Shown here piece by piece: positions 25,945 to 35,421 of a stretch of 64,000 nucleotides of DNA. The notes under the pieces were generated by a model. It ran no database searches and was not told the DNA's origin. It saw nothing but the letters and a program-made list of their open reading frames with translations. Every line of letters begins with the position of its first letter. Position 1 is the stretch's first letter. The stretch is from Sphingomonas sp. 67-36 (GTDB taxonomy: Bacteria > Pseudomonadota > Alphaproteobacteria > Sphingomonadales > Sphingomonadaceae), in contig MKSU01000002.1 in NCBI GenBank assembly GCA_001897375.1, positions 93,040-157,039 on the forward strand, written 5' to 3'. A program made the translations under genes and the position numbers.

Positions 25945-26882
25945 GCCGGCTTCCGCAGCATCGCCGCCAGCGCGAGCGCGACGCGCGCCAGCCGCCGCTG
26001 GCCGATGTCGTCGCGCATCAGCGTGTCGGCCGCGATCAGCCGGATGCCGTCCATCGTGGTTCCCGCGCCGGGGTCGTCATAGTCGCACAATATCGCATCG
26101 ACGATGCCGGCATAAGGCTTCGCCAACGCCGCCGCGCCCGGCGCGATGCCCAATTCGCGCATGATCTTCGCCGCCGGCCCCTTCACCGCCTCCCCGCCGA
26201 TGAACGGAGAGACGGCGATGCACGGCGCGCGCCGTCGCCGCAGCGCGTCGGCGATGCCGGGCACCGCGAGCAACGGGCCGATGCTCAGCACCGGGTTGGA
26301 CGGGCAGATCACGATCGCCTCCAGCGCCGGATCGTCGAGCGCCGCAAGCAGCGCCGGCGCGGGCCGCGCGGTCTCCGCTCCCTCGTAGCGAATGCCGCGG
26401 AACACCGGTTCGCAGCGGCGGCGGACGAAATAATCCTGGAACGGCAGCGCGCCCTCGTCGGTCTCGACGATCGAGCGCACCGGATCGTCGCTCACCGGCA
26501 CGATCGTCTGGACGATGCCGCAGGCGCGGGCGATGTCCTGCGTGATCGCGGTGAGCGTGTCGCCCCGGCGCAGCCGGTCGGTGCGCAGCACATGCTTGGC
26601 GAGGTCGCGGTCGCCCAGCGCGAACCAGTCTGGTCCGCCGAGCTTGCGCAGCGTGTCCATGAACGCCCAGCTCTCTTCCTTCACCCCCCAGCCGCGCTCG
26701 CGATCGTTGAGGCCGGCGAGCGTATAGGTCACCGTGTCGATATCGGGGCAGATGGTGAGGCCGAGATGCTCGAAATCGTCGCCGACATTGACCGCGACGA
26801 GCAACTCGCCCGGCTGGAGCACGCCCGCGAGGCCGTTGGCGAGCCGTGCGCCGCCGACCCCGCCGGCCAGCGCGACGATCAT
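25941..26882 (-). CDS. cofD: 2-phospho-L-lactate transferase CofD (FbiA-like)
   Basis: 313 aa. CofD family throughout: VALAGGVGGARLANGLAGVL, VNVGDDFEHLGLTICPDIDTVTYTL, ICPSNPVLSIGPLLAVPGI and VSPFIGGEAVKGPAAKIM. It joins the activated phospho-acid to the deazaflavin Fo to give F420-0 (or the dehydro or 3PG form). Translationally coupled at both ends, with cofE upstream and cofC downstream, by ATGA overlaps. Confidence 0.95.
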   Translation of the reverse strand: MIVALAGGVGGARLANGLAGVLQPGELLVAVNVGDDFEHLGLTICPDIDTVTYTLAGLNDRERGWGVKEESWAFMDTLRKLGGPDWFALGDRDLAKHVLRTDRLRRGDTLTAITQDIARACGIVQTIVPVSDDPVRSIVETDEGALPFQDYFVRRRCEPVFRGIRYEGAETARPAPALLAALDDPALEAIVICPSNPVLSIGPLLAVPGIADALRRRRAPCIAVSPFIGGEAVKGPAAKIMRELGIAPGAAALAKPYAGIVDAILCDYDDPGAGTTMDGIRLIAADTLMRDDIGQRRLARVALALAAMLRKPA

Positions 26883-27646
26883 TGGAACAGGTCCATCCCG
26901 CGCGGGCGGACGATCGCGCGCGCGGTGCTGCCGTCCGGCGCATAGGAAAGGCCGCGCAGGATCACGACCGGCGTGCCCTCGTCCGCCTGACCCATCGCCA
27001 GCGACGCGGCGGCGGCGGCCTCGTCGGCGAGGCCCAGTTCGCTCGATTCTAGCTTGCGCCCGGTGAGGTCGGGCCGCCCGCGCAGGTCCAGCACCGCCGG
27101 CAGGCCGGCGACGCCGATCGCCGTGCCGGTCGTCCCCATCCGCCACGCGCGGCCGAGGCTGTCGATCACCAGCACCGCGACGGTGCGGCCGGTCGCGTGC
27201 TTGAGCGCGTCACGCAGCCGCGCCGCGCTGGCGTCCGGATCGATCGGCAGCAGCAGCGCCTGCGGGCCGTCGCCGGGCAGCACGTTCGACTGGTCGATCC
27301 CGGCGTTGGCCAGCACCAGCCCGAGCCGGTGCCGCACGATCAGCAGGTTGGGGCGCACCCGCACCACCGCGTCGCTCTCGGAGAGGATCAGCTCGACCAA
27401 CCGCGCGTCCTTGCCGGTGCGCGCCGCCAGTTCCAGCGCGGCGGGCGAGGGGACGACGCTGTCGAGCGCGACCTGCCGCCCTTCCGCCTTGGAAACGATC
27501 TTCTGCGCGAGGACGACGACATCGCCGTCCTCCAGCGCCATGCCGCTCGCTTCCGCCGCTTGCACGACCACCCGGCACAGATCGTCGCCCGGCCGCACCA
27601 CGGGCACGCCGGCCAGCGCCGTCACCGAATAGCCGCGTCCGCTCAC
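26879..27646 (-). CDS. cofE: F420-0:gamma-L-glutamate ligase CofE
   Basis: 255 aa, GTG start that overlaps the npdG stop (GTGA). Family motifs: EDGDVVVLAQKIVSKAEGR near the N-terminus, NAGIDQSNVLPGD, and VIDSLGRAWRMGTTGTAIGVAG. It adds the glutamate tail of F420 using GTP. This is the single-domain archaeal-type CofE, without the C-terminal nitroreductase-like domain of mycobacterial FbiB, so reduction of a dehydro-F420 precursor would need another enzyme. Confidence 0.94.
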   Translation of the reverse strand: MSGRGYSVTALAGVPVVRPGDDLCRVVVQAAEASGMALEDGDVVVLAQKIVSKAEGRQVALDSVVPSPAALELAARTGKDARLVELILSESDAVVRVRPNLLIVRHRLGLVLANAGIDQSNVLPGDGPQALLLPIDPDASAARLRDALKHATGRTVAVLVIDSLGRAWRMGTTGTAIGVAGLPAVLDLRGRPDLTGRKLESSELGLADEAAAAASLAMGQADEGTPVVILRGLSYAPDGSTARAIVRPRGMDLFQ

Positions 27647-28320
27647 GCCGCCTGTGGCACGCCGGTGATGCGGATGCCCGAGCCGGGCACCTTGTAGCGG
27701 CGGTTGAGCGCGATCAGCACGCTGGTCAGCGCCTCCGCCACCACCGAGTTGCACAGCGGCCCGGCATTCCACGCGGTAAGGCCGATCTCCCGCGCCAGCG
27801 CGACCACTTCCTCCGCCGCCGCCGGATCGTCGGCGCAGACCAGCACGTCGCACTCCACGTCCTCGTCCAGCTTGGTCAGGTGGTGCGCGGAGATGTTCTG
27901 GAAGGCGGAGACGACGCGCACGCCTTCGCCGAGCAGCTTCTGCACCGCCTCCACCGCGCTGCCGCCATCGGGAAGCTGCACGCGACTGACCTTCGGCGGG
28001 ACGAGCGGAACGGTGACGTCGATCAGGATCTTGCCCTGAAGCGCGTCGGCGACTTCCGCGACGGTCGAGCGTTGCGCCGCGAACGGCACCGCGAGCACGA
28101 CGATGTCGGCGGCGCGCGCGGCATCGGGATTGGCCATGCCGCGCACGTCCGCGCCGCCGCCCAGCGTGTCGCGCATACCGGCGGCGGCTTCCTCCGCGCG
28201 TTCGGCGGTGCGGCTGCCGACGATCACCGGATGGCCGAGATGCGCCCAGCGCAGCGCCAGCCCGCCACCTTCCTTGCCGGTGCCGCCGAGCACGGCGATG
28301 GTCTTCTTCGTCTCAGGCAT
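27643..28320 (-). CDS. npdG: F420:NADPH oxidoreductase
   Basis: 225 aa. N-terminal Rossmann motif IAVLGGTGKEGGGLALRWAHLG followed by VIVGSRTAERA for NADP(H), then AFQNISAHHLTKLDEDVECDVLVCADD and the C-terminal NRRYKVPGSGIRITG typical of NpdG/Fno. It passes hydride between NADPH and F420, so it would keep the cofactor reduced for F420H2-using enzymes. Its presence inside the biosynthesis operon implies the cofactor is used in the cytosol. Overlaps fbiC by 8 bp. Confidence 0.93.
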   Translation of the reverse strand: MPETKKTIAVLGGTGKEGGGLALRWAHLGHPVIVGSRTAERAEEAAAGMRDTLGGGADVRGMANPDAARAADIVVLAVPFAAQRSTVAEVADALQGKILIDVTVPLVPPKVSRVQLPDGGSAVEAVQKLLGEGVRVVSAFQNISAHHLTKLDEDVECDVLVCADDPAAAEEVVALAREIGLTAWNAGPLCNSVVAEALTSVLIALNRRYKVPGSGIRITGVPQAA

Positions 28321-30691
28321 CTTCGGCCGCCCTCTCTTTGCGTTTCCTGGGTGGGGTGAGCACGACCGGCGTGAGCGGCGGAGCGGCGCGCCCCATCGCC
28401 CGGACCGCCGGCGCGACTTCCCCGTAAAGCGTGGTGCGCTGGCGCGGCGCGCGGCCGATCGAGCGGATCAGCGCCTCCATCTCCTGCGGCGGCAATTCCT
28501 GCCCGTGCGCCGCGCCGGCCGCGCGGGAGATGCTCTCGTCCATCAGCGTGCCGCCGAGATCGTTGGCGCCGCCGTTCAGGCACGCCTTCACGCCGTTCGC
28601 CCCCAGCTTGACCCAGCTCACCTGGATCGAGGTGAGATGCGGGTGCAGCGCCAGCCGCGCCACCGCATGCATCAGCCGCACCTCGCGGAAGGTCGGGCCG
28701 CGACGGCTCTCGCCCCTCAGGCCCATCGGCGCCTCCATCGGCACGAACGGCAGCGGCACGAACTCGGTGAAGCCGCCAGTGCGCCGTTGCAGGTCGCGGA
28801 TCGCGATCAGGTGGCGCGCCCAGTGGCGCGGGCCGTCGACATGGCCGAACATGATCGTCGCGGTGGTGCGCAGCCCGGCGCGGTGCGCCGCCTCGATCGT
28901 CTCCAGCCATTGCGCGGTGTCGAGCTTGTCGGGGCAGATCACCGCGCGTACCTCGTCGTCGAGGATTTCGGCGGCGGTGCCGGGCAGCGAGCCGAGGCCC
29001 GCCGCCTTAAGCCGCGCGAGATAATCGTCGAGCGGCAGGCCCAGCGACCCCGCGCCGTGCCGCACCTCCAGCGGGGAGAAGGCGTGGATGTGGAGATCGG
29101 GCTGCGCCGCCTTCACCGCGCCGAGCAATGCGAGATAGGTCTCGCCGGTATAGGAGGGGTGGATGCCGCCCTGCATGCACACCTCGGTGCCGCCGCGCGC
29201 CACCGCTTCGTCAGCGCGGCGAGCGACTTCGGCGAGATCGAGGTCGTAAGGCGCGCCGCGCAGGCTCTCCGCCCCGCGCCCCTTGGAGAAGGCGCAGAAG
29301 CTGCATTTATAGGCGCAGATATTGGTATAGTTGATATTGCGGTTGACGACGAACGTCACCTCGTCGCCGTTGATCGCGCGGCGCAGCGCGTCGGCGCTGC
29401 GGCAGATATGCTCGACATCCGCGCCACGCGCCGCGAACAGCGCCTCGATCTCATCCGCCGCGATCTCCTGCCCGGCGGTCGCGCGGGCGACGATCCGCTC
29501 GATGCGCGGCGAGACCTTGCCCGTGGCGGGCGCGGGCTGCGGCGGGAGCGGCTGGCCCGGCGACCAGCGATCGGCGCGCGCGAATCCGTGTGCATCGGCC
29601 TGTGCGAGCAATGCACGACGCGGCGCATCCTCCTGCCACGGCGCGGCGAGGAAGGCGGGATAGGCGGGCAGGCGCGCGACCAGCCGGCGGCCGGCGGCCT
29701 CGGTCGCGGCGCGCAACTTGTCCACCGCCGGCCATGGCCGCTCCGGATTGACGTGGTCCGGCGTCACCGGGGAGATGCCGCCCCAGTCGTTGATCCCCGC
29801 TTCCATGAGGCGCGGGAATGCGGCGTCGGCGAGGTTCGGCGGCGCCTGGAGCGAGATGCCGGCGGGCAGGATCAGCCGCGCGGCGGCGATCGACCATAGC
29901 AATTCGTCCAGCGTCGGTTCGTCCGCGTCGGCCATCGGCGTGCGCGGCTTGGCGCGGAAGTTCTGGACGATCACTTCCTGGATATGGCCGTGGCGCGCGT
30001 GGAGGTCGCGGATCGCCAGCAGCGTGTCGATCCGCTCCGCGCGCGTCTCGCCGATGCCGATCAATATGCCGCTGGTGAAGGGGATGTTCAACTCGCCGGC
30101 CAGCGCCGTCGCCGTGAGCCGCGCCGCCGGGATCTTGTCGGGCGAACGGTAATGCGGGCCGCCCTTCGCGCCGAGCCGGTCGGCGATCGTTTCGAGCATC
30201 AGCCCCTGCGATCCGGACACCAACTTGAGCCGCGCCATCTCCGCGCGCGTCATCACCCCGGCGTTGACGTGCGGGATGAGGCCGGTCTCGGCGAGGACGA
30301 GGCGGCACATCGCCTCCAGATAGTCGATCGTGGTGGCATGGCCCATTGCCGCCAGCTCGCGCCGCGCGACGGCGAAGCGCAGTTCCGGCTTGTCGCCGAG
30401 CGTGAACAGCGCCTCGGTGCAGCCCGCCGCCGCGCCCGCGCGCGCCACCGCCAGCACTTCCTCCGGCGTCATATAGGCGCGCTGCCCGGCGCGAGGGCGC
30501 GAGAAGGTGCAATAATGGCAAAGGTCGCGGCAAAGCTGGGTGAGCGGGATGAACACCTTGGGCGACCAGCTCTGCACGACCCCGAACGCCGCGTCGCGAA
30601 TCGCGGCGGCGCGCGCCAGCAGCGCCTCGGCCGGCAGGGTCGAAAGGGCGTGCGCTTCGTCTGCCGTCATCACCGAGAAAGCCGCTCCCAT
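28313..30691 (-). CDS. fbiC: FO synthase, CofG–CofH fusion (FbiC-type)
   Basis: 792 aa. Two radical-SAM domains in one chain: the N-terminal CofG half with CRDLCHYC and the C-terminal CofH half with CAYKCSFC, both CX3CX2C. Together they make 7,8-didemethyl-8-hydroxy-5-deazariboflavin (Fo) from tyrosine and the ribityl pyrimidine. The fusion is usual in actinobacteria; many archaea keep two genes. The start at 30691 (MGAAFSVMTADEAH) or 30670 is preferred because the next one upstream (30802) lies beyond the operator palindrome. First gene of the F420 operon, divergent from the phosphotransferase operon. Confidence 0.94.
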   Translation of the reverse strand: MGAAFSVMTADEAHALSTLPAEALLARAAAIRDAAFGVVQSWSPKVFIPLTQLCRDLCHYCTFSRPRAGQRAYMTPEEVLAVARAGAAAGCTEALFTLGDKPELRFAVARRELAAMGHATTIDYLEAMCRLVLAETGLIPHVNAGVMTRAEMARLKLVSGSQGLMLETIADRLGAKGGPHYRSPDKIPAARLTATALAGELNIPFTSGILIGIGETRAERIDTLLAIRDLHARHGHIQEVIVQNFRAKPRTPMADADEPTLDELLWSIAAARLILPAGISLQAPPNLADAAFPRLMEAGINDWGGISPVTPDHVNPERPWPAVDKLRAATEAAGRRLVARLPAYPAFLAAPWQEDAPRRALLAQADAHGFARADRWSPGQPLPPQPAPATGKVSPRIERIVARATAGQEIAADEIEALFAARGADVEHICRSADALRRAINGDEVTFVVNRNINYTNICAYKCSFCAFSKGRGAESLRGAPYDLDLAEVARRADEAVARGGTEVCMQGGIHPSYTGETYLALLGAVKAAQPDLHIHAFSPLEVRHGAGSLGLPLDDYLARLKAAGLGSLPGTAAEILDDEVRAVICPDKLDTAQWLETIEAAHRAGLRTTATIMFGHVDGPRHWARHLIAIRDLQRRTGGFTEFVPLPFVPMEAPMGLRGESRRGPTFREVRLMHAVARLALHPHLTSIQVSWVKLGANGVKACLNGGANDLGGTLMDESISRAAGAAHGQELPPQEMEALIRSIGRAPRQRTTLYGEVAPAVRAMGRAAPPLTPVVLTPPRKRKERAAEDA

Positions 30692-30771
30692 CAGATTGCC
30701 GAACGGGGTTTCTACTGCCCCGCCATGCCCTTGTCCGCCACATTCTCCGACATTGCGTGGCGAGCTAAAAA

Positions 30772-30787
30772 TTGCATTGCAATGCAG
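30772..30787. promoter_or_regulatory. operator-like site B shared by F420 and catabolic operons
   Basis: TTGCATTGCAATGCAG; bases 30773–30786 form a perfect 14-bp palindrome. It sits in the 138-bp divergent region between fbiC (minus) and the phosphotransferase gene (plus), so one bound dimer could control both directions. The least diverged copy of the family. Confidence 0.7.
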
Positions 30788-30829
30788 AAACGTCAAGGGC
30801 ATTATCCAAGCGATTTAATCAGGTGGGAC

Positions 30830-31897
30830 ATGGGCGAGGAACGCGAAGCCGCCGGGGTCGACAAGGCCGCGCTGACGGCATGGATGGACGGAGCGGGGCT
30901 TGCGGGCGGCCCGATCGAGCGGCTGGAGCTCCTCTCCGGCGGCAGCCAGAACGTGCTGGCGCGATTCGAGCGCGGCGGCCGCGCGTTCGTGCTGCGCCGC
31001 CCGCCGCTGCACCTGCGCGCCAACAGCAACGAGACGATGCGGCGCGAGGCGCGCGTGCTGGGCGCGCTGGCCGGCAGCGACGTGCCGCATCCCGCGCTGA
31101 TCGCGGCCTGCGGCGACGAAAATGTGCTCGGCGCGGCTTTCTATCTCATGGAGCCGATCGACGGCTTCAATCCGGTCAACGGCCTGCCCGCGAGCCATCA
31201 CGATGCGGCGGTCCAACGCCGCATGGGCCTTGCGCTGGTGGAGGGCCTGGCGGCGCTCCACGCGGTCGATCATGTCGCCGCCGGGCTCGGCGATTTCGGC
31301 AGGACAGAGGGCTTCCTCGAGCGGCAGGTCGCGCGCTGGCAGGCGCAGCTCGACAGCTATGGCGAGCTGGTCGGCTGGCCGGGGCGCGACGAGCTGGGCG
31401 ACGTCGCCGGCGTCGCGCGCTGGCTGGAGGCCAACCGCCCCGCCAGCTTCACCCCAGGCATCCTCCACGGCGACTATCATCTCGCCAACGTCATGTACCG
31501 TCACGACGCGCCGGAGCTTGCCGCGATCATCGACTGGGAGCTGGCAACGATCGGCGACCCGCTGATCGATCTCGGCTGGATGCTGTCGACCTGGCCGGAG
31601 GAGGCGGACGGCGGGATGCTCGACATCGCGCCGTGGAACGGATTTCCGACCGGCGCGGAACTGGTCGCGCACTATGCCGCGCGCTCGCGCCGCTCGCTGG
31701 CGCGGATGGACTGGTATGCCGTGTTCGCCTGCTACAAGTTCGCGATCCTGCTGGAAGGGACCTATGCGCGCGCCTGCGCCGGCAAGGCGGCGCGCGACGT
31801 GGGCGAGCGGCTGCACGCGCGCAGCCGCTGGCTGCTGGCCCGCGCCCGTCGCTGGATAAACGAGGGCGCGTTCCGCGTCGAAAGGGAGCAGGCATGA
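30830..31897 (+). CDS. aminoglycoside-phosphotransferase-fold kinase (LvaA/ACAD10-11 kinase-like)
   Basis: 355 aa. Kinase motifs: the ATP-binding LLSGGSQNVLARFERGG, the catalytic ILHGDYHLANVMY, and the metal-binding IIDWELATIGDPLIDLGW. Members linked to acyl-CoA dehydrogenases (LvaA of Pseudomonas, the kinase domain of ACAD10/ACAD11) phosphorylate 4-hydroxyacyl-CoAs so that an ACAD-type partner can remove the phosphate. An ACAD10/11-like gene is two genes downstream, which supports that role by context. The start at 30830 was chosen because an upstream ATG (30782) lies inside the operator. Confidence 0.85.
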   Translation: MGEEREAAGVDKAALTAWMDGAGLAGGPIERLELLSGGSQNVLARFERGGRAFVLRRPPLHLRANSNETMRREARVLGALAGSDVPHPALIAACGDENVLGAAFYLMEPIDGFNPVNGLPASHHDAAVQRRMGLALVEGLAALHAVDHVAAGLGDFGRTEGFLERQVARWQAQLDSYGELVGWPGRDELGDVAGVARWLEANRPASFTPGILHGDYHLANVMYRHDAPELAAIIDWELATIGDPLIDLGWMLSTWPEEADGGMLDIAPWNGFPTGAELVAHYAARSRRSLARMDWYAVFACYKFAILLEGTYARACAGKAARDVGERLHARSRWLLARARRWINEGAFRVEREQA

Positions 31898-32634
31898 CAG
31901 GCGAACTCGATTTCAGCGGCAAGCGCGTGCTGGTGGTCGGCGGATCGAGCGGGATCGGCAACGGCATCGCGCAGGCGTTCCATGCGAAGGGCGCGCAGGT
32001 CCATGTCTGGGGCACGCGCGCCAGCCCGGACGAGTATGACGCGGCCGAAGGATCGGACCTCGCCGGCCTCGGCTATACGCAGGTCGACGTTGCCGATCCC
32101 GCCGCGATCGCCGCCGCGCCCGATCCCTTCCCCGACGGGCTGGACGTGCTGGTCCATTCGCAGGGCATGGTGCTCTACAAGAGGCAGGAGTTCGAGCGCG
32201 CGGGCTTCGACAAGGTGATGGCGGTGAACGTCGCCAGCGTGATGCAGATATCGCAGCGTTTCCACGACGCGCTGGCCGGGGCGAAGGGCAGCGTGATCGT
32301 GATAAGCTCGATCGGCGCGTTCAAGGCGACGTTCGGCAACCCCGCCTATGCCGCGTCCAAGGCGGCGGCGGTGCAGCTCGTCCGCACGCTGGCGCTGGCC
32401 TGGGCGGGGGCGGGCATCCGGGTCAACGGCATCGCGCCCAGCCTGGTCGATACCAAGATGACCAGGGTGACGATGGACAATGCGGAGCGTCGCGCCGGCG
32501 CGCTCTCCCGCATCCCGCTCGGCCGCTTCGGCACGGTGGAGGACATGGCCAATGTCGCGCTGTTCCTCGCCTCGCCGCTGGCCGGCTTCATGTGCGGCCA
32601 GACGCTCGTCGTCGATGGCGGCGTCACGCTCTAG
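31894..32634 (+). CDS. short-chain dehydrogenase/reductase
   Basis: 246 aa, classical SDR. Cofactor motif [15 protein letters not shown]-equivalent LVHSQGM, catalytic Ser in VISSIGAF and YAASK (Tyr-X3-Lys), and the C-terminal [12 protein letters not shown]. Overlaps the kinase gene (ATGA). It would oxidise or reduce a hydroxy/keto group of a pathway intermediate, possibly a hydroxyacyl-CoA; substrate unknown. Confidence 0.92.
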   Translation: MTGELDFSGKRVLVVGGSSGIGNGIAQAFHAKGAQVHVWGTRASPDEYDAAEGSDLAGLGYTQVDVADPAAIAAAPDPFPDGLDVLVHSQGMVLYKRQEFERAGFDKVMAVNVASVMQISQRFHDALAGAKGSVIVISSIGAFKATFGNPAYAASKAAAVQLVRTLALAWAGAGIRVNGIAPSLVDTKMTRVTMDNAERRAGALSRIPLGRFGTVEDMANVALFLASPLAGFMCGQTLVVDGGVTL

Positions 32635-32653
32635 GATCACGAGAGGACAAGCG

Positions 32654-33877
32654 ATGGACTTCCAGTACAGCCCCAAGGTGCAGGCCCTGCGCGAGCGGGT
32701 CGAGGGCTTCATGCGCGAGAATGTGTATCCGATCGAGGCGGAGCGCGATCATTTCCTCCACGATCCGGCGACCTTGTGGCAGCCGTGGCCGGGGACTGAG
32801 GCGCTGAAGGCGAAGGCGAAGGCGGAGGGGCTGTGGAACCTGTTCCTGCCGCATGAATATGGCGCATTCTCGCCCGGCCTCACCAACCTCGAATACGCCC
32901 CGCTGGCCGAGCTGATGGGGCGCGTGCTGGGCGCGTCGGAATATTTCAACTGCGCCGCGCCGGACACGGGCAATATGGAGATCCTCGCCAAATACGGCAC
33001 GCCGGAGCAGCAGGAGAAATGGCTCAGGCCGCTGCTCGCCGGCGAGATCCGCTCCGCTTATGTGATGACCGAGCCGGGCGTCGCCTCGTCCGATGCGACC
33101 AATATCGAGGCGACGATCGTGCGCGACGGTGACGATTATGTCATCAACGGCCGCAAATGGTGGATTTCCAGCGCGATGGACCCGCGCTGCAAGGTCTATA
33201 TCCTGCTCGGCAAGACGCCCAATGCCGACAAGCCGCGCCATCAGCAGCATTCGCAGATCATCATCCCCGCCGACACGCCGGGCATCGAAGTGATCCGCCC
33301 GCTGCACGTGCTGGAGGCGCTGCACTCGCCGGGCGGCCATTGCGAGATCCAGTTCACCAACGTCCGCGTGCCGAAGGAGAACCTGCTGCTCGGCGAGGGG
33401 CGCGGGTTCGAGATCGCGCAGGGCCGGCTCGGGCCGGGGCGCATCCACCATTGCATGCGCCTGATCGGCATGGCGCAGCGCGCGCTGGAGCTGATGTGCA
33501 GGCGCGCCGACGAGCGCGTCGCGTTCGGGCGCAAGCTCGCCGACCAGTCATCCGTGCGGCAGGATATCGCGCTCTCCTTCTGCGAGATCGAGCAGGCGCG
33601 GCTGCTGACGCTGAAGGCGGCCGATGCGATGGACCGCGTCGGCAACAAGGCGGCGAAGGACCTGATCGCCGCGATCAAGATCGTCGCCCCGCGCATGGCG
33701 CAGACGGTCGCCGACCGGGCGATGCAGGTGCATGGCGCGATCGGCTTCAGCCGCGATTACCCGCTCGCCACGATCTTCGGCACCGCGCGCTACCTGCGCA
33801 TGGCCGACGGGCCGGACGAGGTGCACATGTCGCAGCTCGGCAAGCTCAAGGTCGCCGAATATGCGGAGCGTCGCTGA
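32654..33877 (+). CDS. acyl-CoA dehydrogenase of the ACAD10/ACAD11 (LvaC-like) type
   Basis: 407 aa. Full ACAD fold: [17 protein letters not shown] and [15 protein letters not shown] for FAD/substrate, and [28 protein letters not shown] plus [19 protein letters not shown], segments recalled from animal ACAD11. With the kinase upstream this suggests elimination of phosphate from a 4-phosphoacyl-CoA to give an enoyl-CoA rather than a plain oxidation. That is inference from family and neighbourhood. Start preceded by GAGAGG; the stop and the next start share a base (TGATG). Confidence 0.9.
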   Translation: MDFQYSPKVQALRERVEGFMRENVYPIEAERDHFLHDPATLWQPWPGTEALKAKAKAEGLWNLFLPHEYGAFSPGLTNLEYAPLAELMGRVLGASEYFNCAAPDTGNMEILAKYGTPEQQEKWLRPLLAGEIRSAYVMTEPGVASSDATNIEATIVRDGDDYVINGRKWWISSAMDPRCKVYILLGKTPNADKPRHQQHSQIIIPADTPGIEVIRPLHVLEALHSPGGHCEIQFTNVRVPKENLLLGEGRGFEIAQGRLGPGRIHHCMRLIGMAQRALELMCRRADERVAFGRKLADQSSVRQDIALSFCEIEQARLLTLKAADAMDRVGNKAAKDLIAAIKIVAPRMAQTVADRAMQVHGAIGFSRDYPLATIFGTARYLRMADGPDEVHMSQLGKLKVAEYAERR

Positions 33878-35412
33878 TGTCGCAGACCTTGCTCTCCGTC
33901 GCCCCGGACCAGCGCGACGCGCTCGCGCTGGTCGACGAGCGGGTGGAATATAGCTGGAACCGGCTCGATCCGGTGCTCAACCGCGCCGCCAACGCGCTGT
34001 TTCGTGCGGTCGACGCCATGCGCCGCGCGGCGGTGTTCGCGCCCAATAGCGCGGAGACGGTGATCGCCTATGTCGCGGGGCTGGAGGCAGGCGTCTCGAC
34101 CGTGCCGGTGAGCTATCACCTCACCGTCGGCGAGCTTGAATATATCCTGCGTGATTCGGGTGCCTCGGTGCTGTTCGTCGGGCCGGAGACGGCGGAGACC
34201 GGCCTGGAGGCGGCGCGCGCGGCCGGCCTCGAAACGGTGATCGGCTGGCGCTGCGAGCCGCGGGACGGGCTGACCGCATGGGAGGACTGGCTCGCCGCCG
34301 CGTCCGAGGCGGAGCCGGACGCGTCGGTGAAGCCGCTGCCGCACCTCCATTACACCTCCGGCACCACTGGCACGCCCAAGGCGACGCAAACGCCGCCGCA
34401 ATATTTCCCGGAGGCCGCGACGGTCGCCGAATTCGCCGCGATCGTCCGCCCGCGCCGCACGCCCGCGCCGGGGATCGCGGTCGGGCCGCTTTATCACACC
34501 GGGCCGCTGGGCATGGCGCGCAACGTCTTCGCCGGATCGGCGCTGGTGGTGATGGGCCATTTCGATGCCGAACGGGCGCTGGCGCTGATCGAGCGGCACA
34601 GGGTCGCCGGATCGGTGATGGTGCCGACGCATTTCCAGCGCCTGCTCGCGCTGCCCGACGCGGTGAAGGCGAAATATGACGTCTCCTCGATGCAGCGGCT
34701 CGCGCATACCGGCGCGGCCTGCCCGCGCGACGTGAAGAAGGCGATGATCGACTGGTTTGGGCCGGTGCTGGTCGAGGCCTATGGCGGCACGGAGGCGGGA
34801 TCGACCACCTTCATCACCTCGCCCGAATGGCTGGAGCGACCCGGCTCGGTCGGCAAGGCGCTGCCGCCCTATGCCACCGTCATCATCGGCGAGGACGGCC
34901 GGGAGCTTGGCCCGAACCAGGAGGGGCAGGTCTATTTCCGCGACAGCACCGGGCGCGGGATCGTCTATGAGGGCGATCCGGAGAAGACCGCCGCCGCGCA
35001 CATCGCGCCGGGCGTCTTCACGCTGGGCGAGGTCGGCTATGTCGATGAGGAAGGTTATCTCTTCATCACCGATCGCGTCTCCGACATGATCGTCTCGGGC
35101 GGGGTGAACATCTATCCGGCCGAGGCGGAGCAGGTGCTGATCCGCCACCCCGAGGTGGCCGACGTCGCCGTGCTCGCCGCCCCGAACAGGGAGATGGGCG
35201 AGGAGGTGAAGGCGCTCGTCATCCCGCGCGATCCGGCCAACCCGCCGGACGCGGCGGAGCTGGACCGTTTCTGCCGCGCGGCGCTCGCCGGCTTCAAATG
35301 CCCGCGCAGCTACGATTTCGTCGACGATATCGGCCGCAACGCGATGGGCAAGATCAACAAGAAGCAGCTCCGCCAGCGCTTCTGGCCGGGCGACCGGACG
35401 ATCGGCGGCTGA
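33877..35412 (+). CDS. AMP-dependent acyl-CoA synthetase/ligase
   Basis: 511 aa. ANL superfamily: P-loop-like HYTSGTTGTPKATQ, the AYGGTEAGSTTF motif, GEVGYVDEEGYLFITDRVSDMIVSGGVNIYPAE hinge region and the C-terminal lysine in GKINKKQLRQ. It activates a carboxylic acid to its CoA thioester in the cytosol. The start overlaps the ACAD stop by one base, which implies translation coupling. The carboxylate is unknown. Confidence 0.93.
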   Translation: MSQTLLSVAPDQRDALALVDERVEYSWNRLDPVLNRAANALFRAVDAMRRAAVFAPNSAETVIAYVAGLEAGVSTVPVSYHLTVGELEYILRDSGASVLFVGPETAETGLEAARAAGLETVIGWRCEPRDGLTAWEDWLAAASEAEPDASVKPLPHLHYTSGTTGTPKATQTPPQYFPEAATVAEFAAIVRPRRTPAPGIAVGPLYHTGPLGMARNVFAGSALVVMGHFDAERALALIERHRVAGSVMVPTHFQRLLALPDAVKAKYDVSSMQRLAHTGAACPRDVKKAMIDWFGPVLVEAYGGTEAGSTTFITSPEWLERPGSVGKALPPYATVIIGEDGRELGPNQEGQVYFRDSTGRGIVYEGDPEKTAAAHIAPGVFTLGEVGYVDEEGYLFITDRVSDMIVSGGVNIYPAEAEQVLIRHPEVADVAVLAAPNREMGEEVKALVIPRDPANPPDAAELDRFCRAALAGFKCPRSYDFVDDIGRNAMGKINKKQLRQRFWPGDRTIGG

Positions 35413-35421
35413 GGAGAGCGG

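Noticed and set aside
28103-29899. 598-codon plus-strand frame across npdG and fbiC
   Set aside because: Shadow of the F420 genes; no start signal, and composition typical of the other antisense frames.
30692-30802. Longer fbiC start at 30802
   Set aside because: It would place the start codon beyond the operator palindrome and add a leader without similarity to CofG; the starts at 30691 or 30670 fit better.
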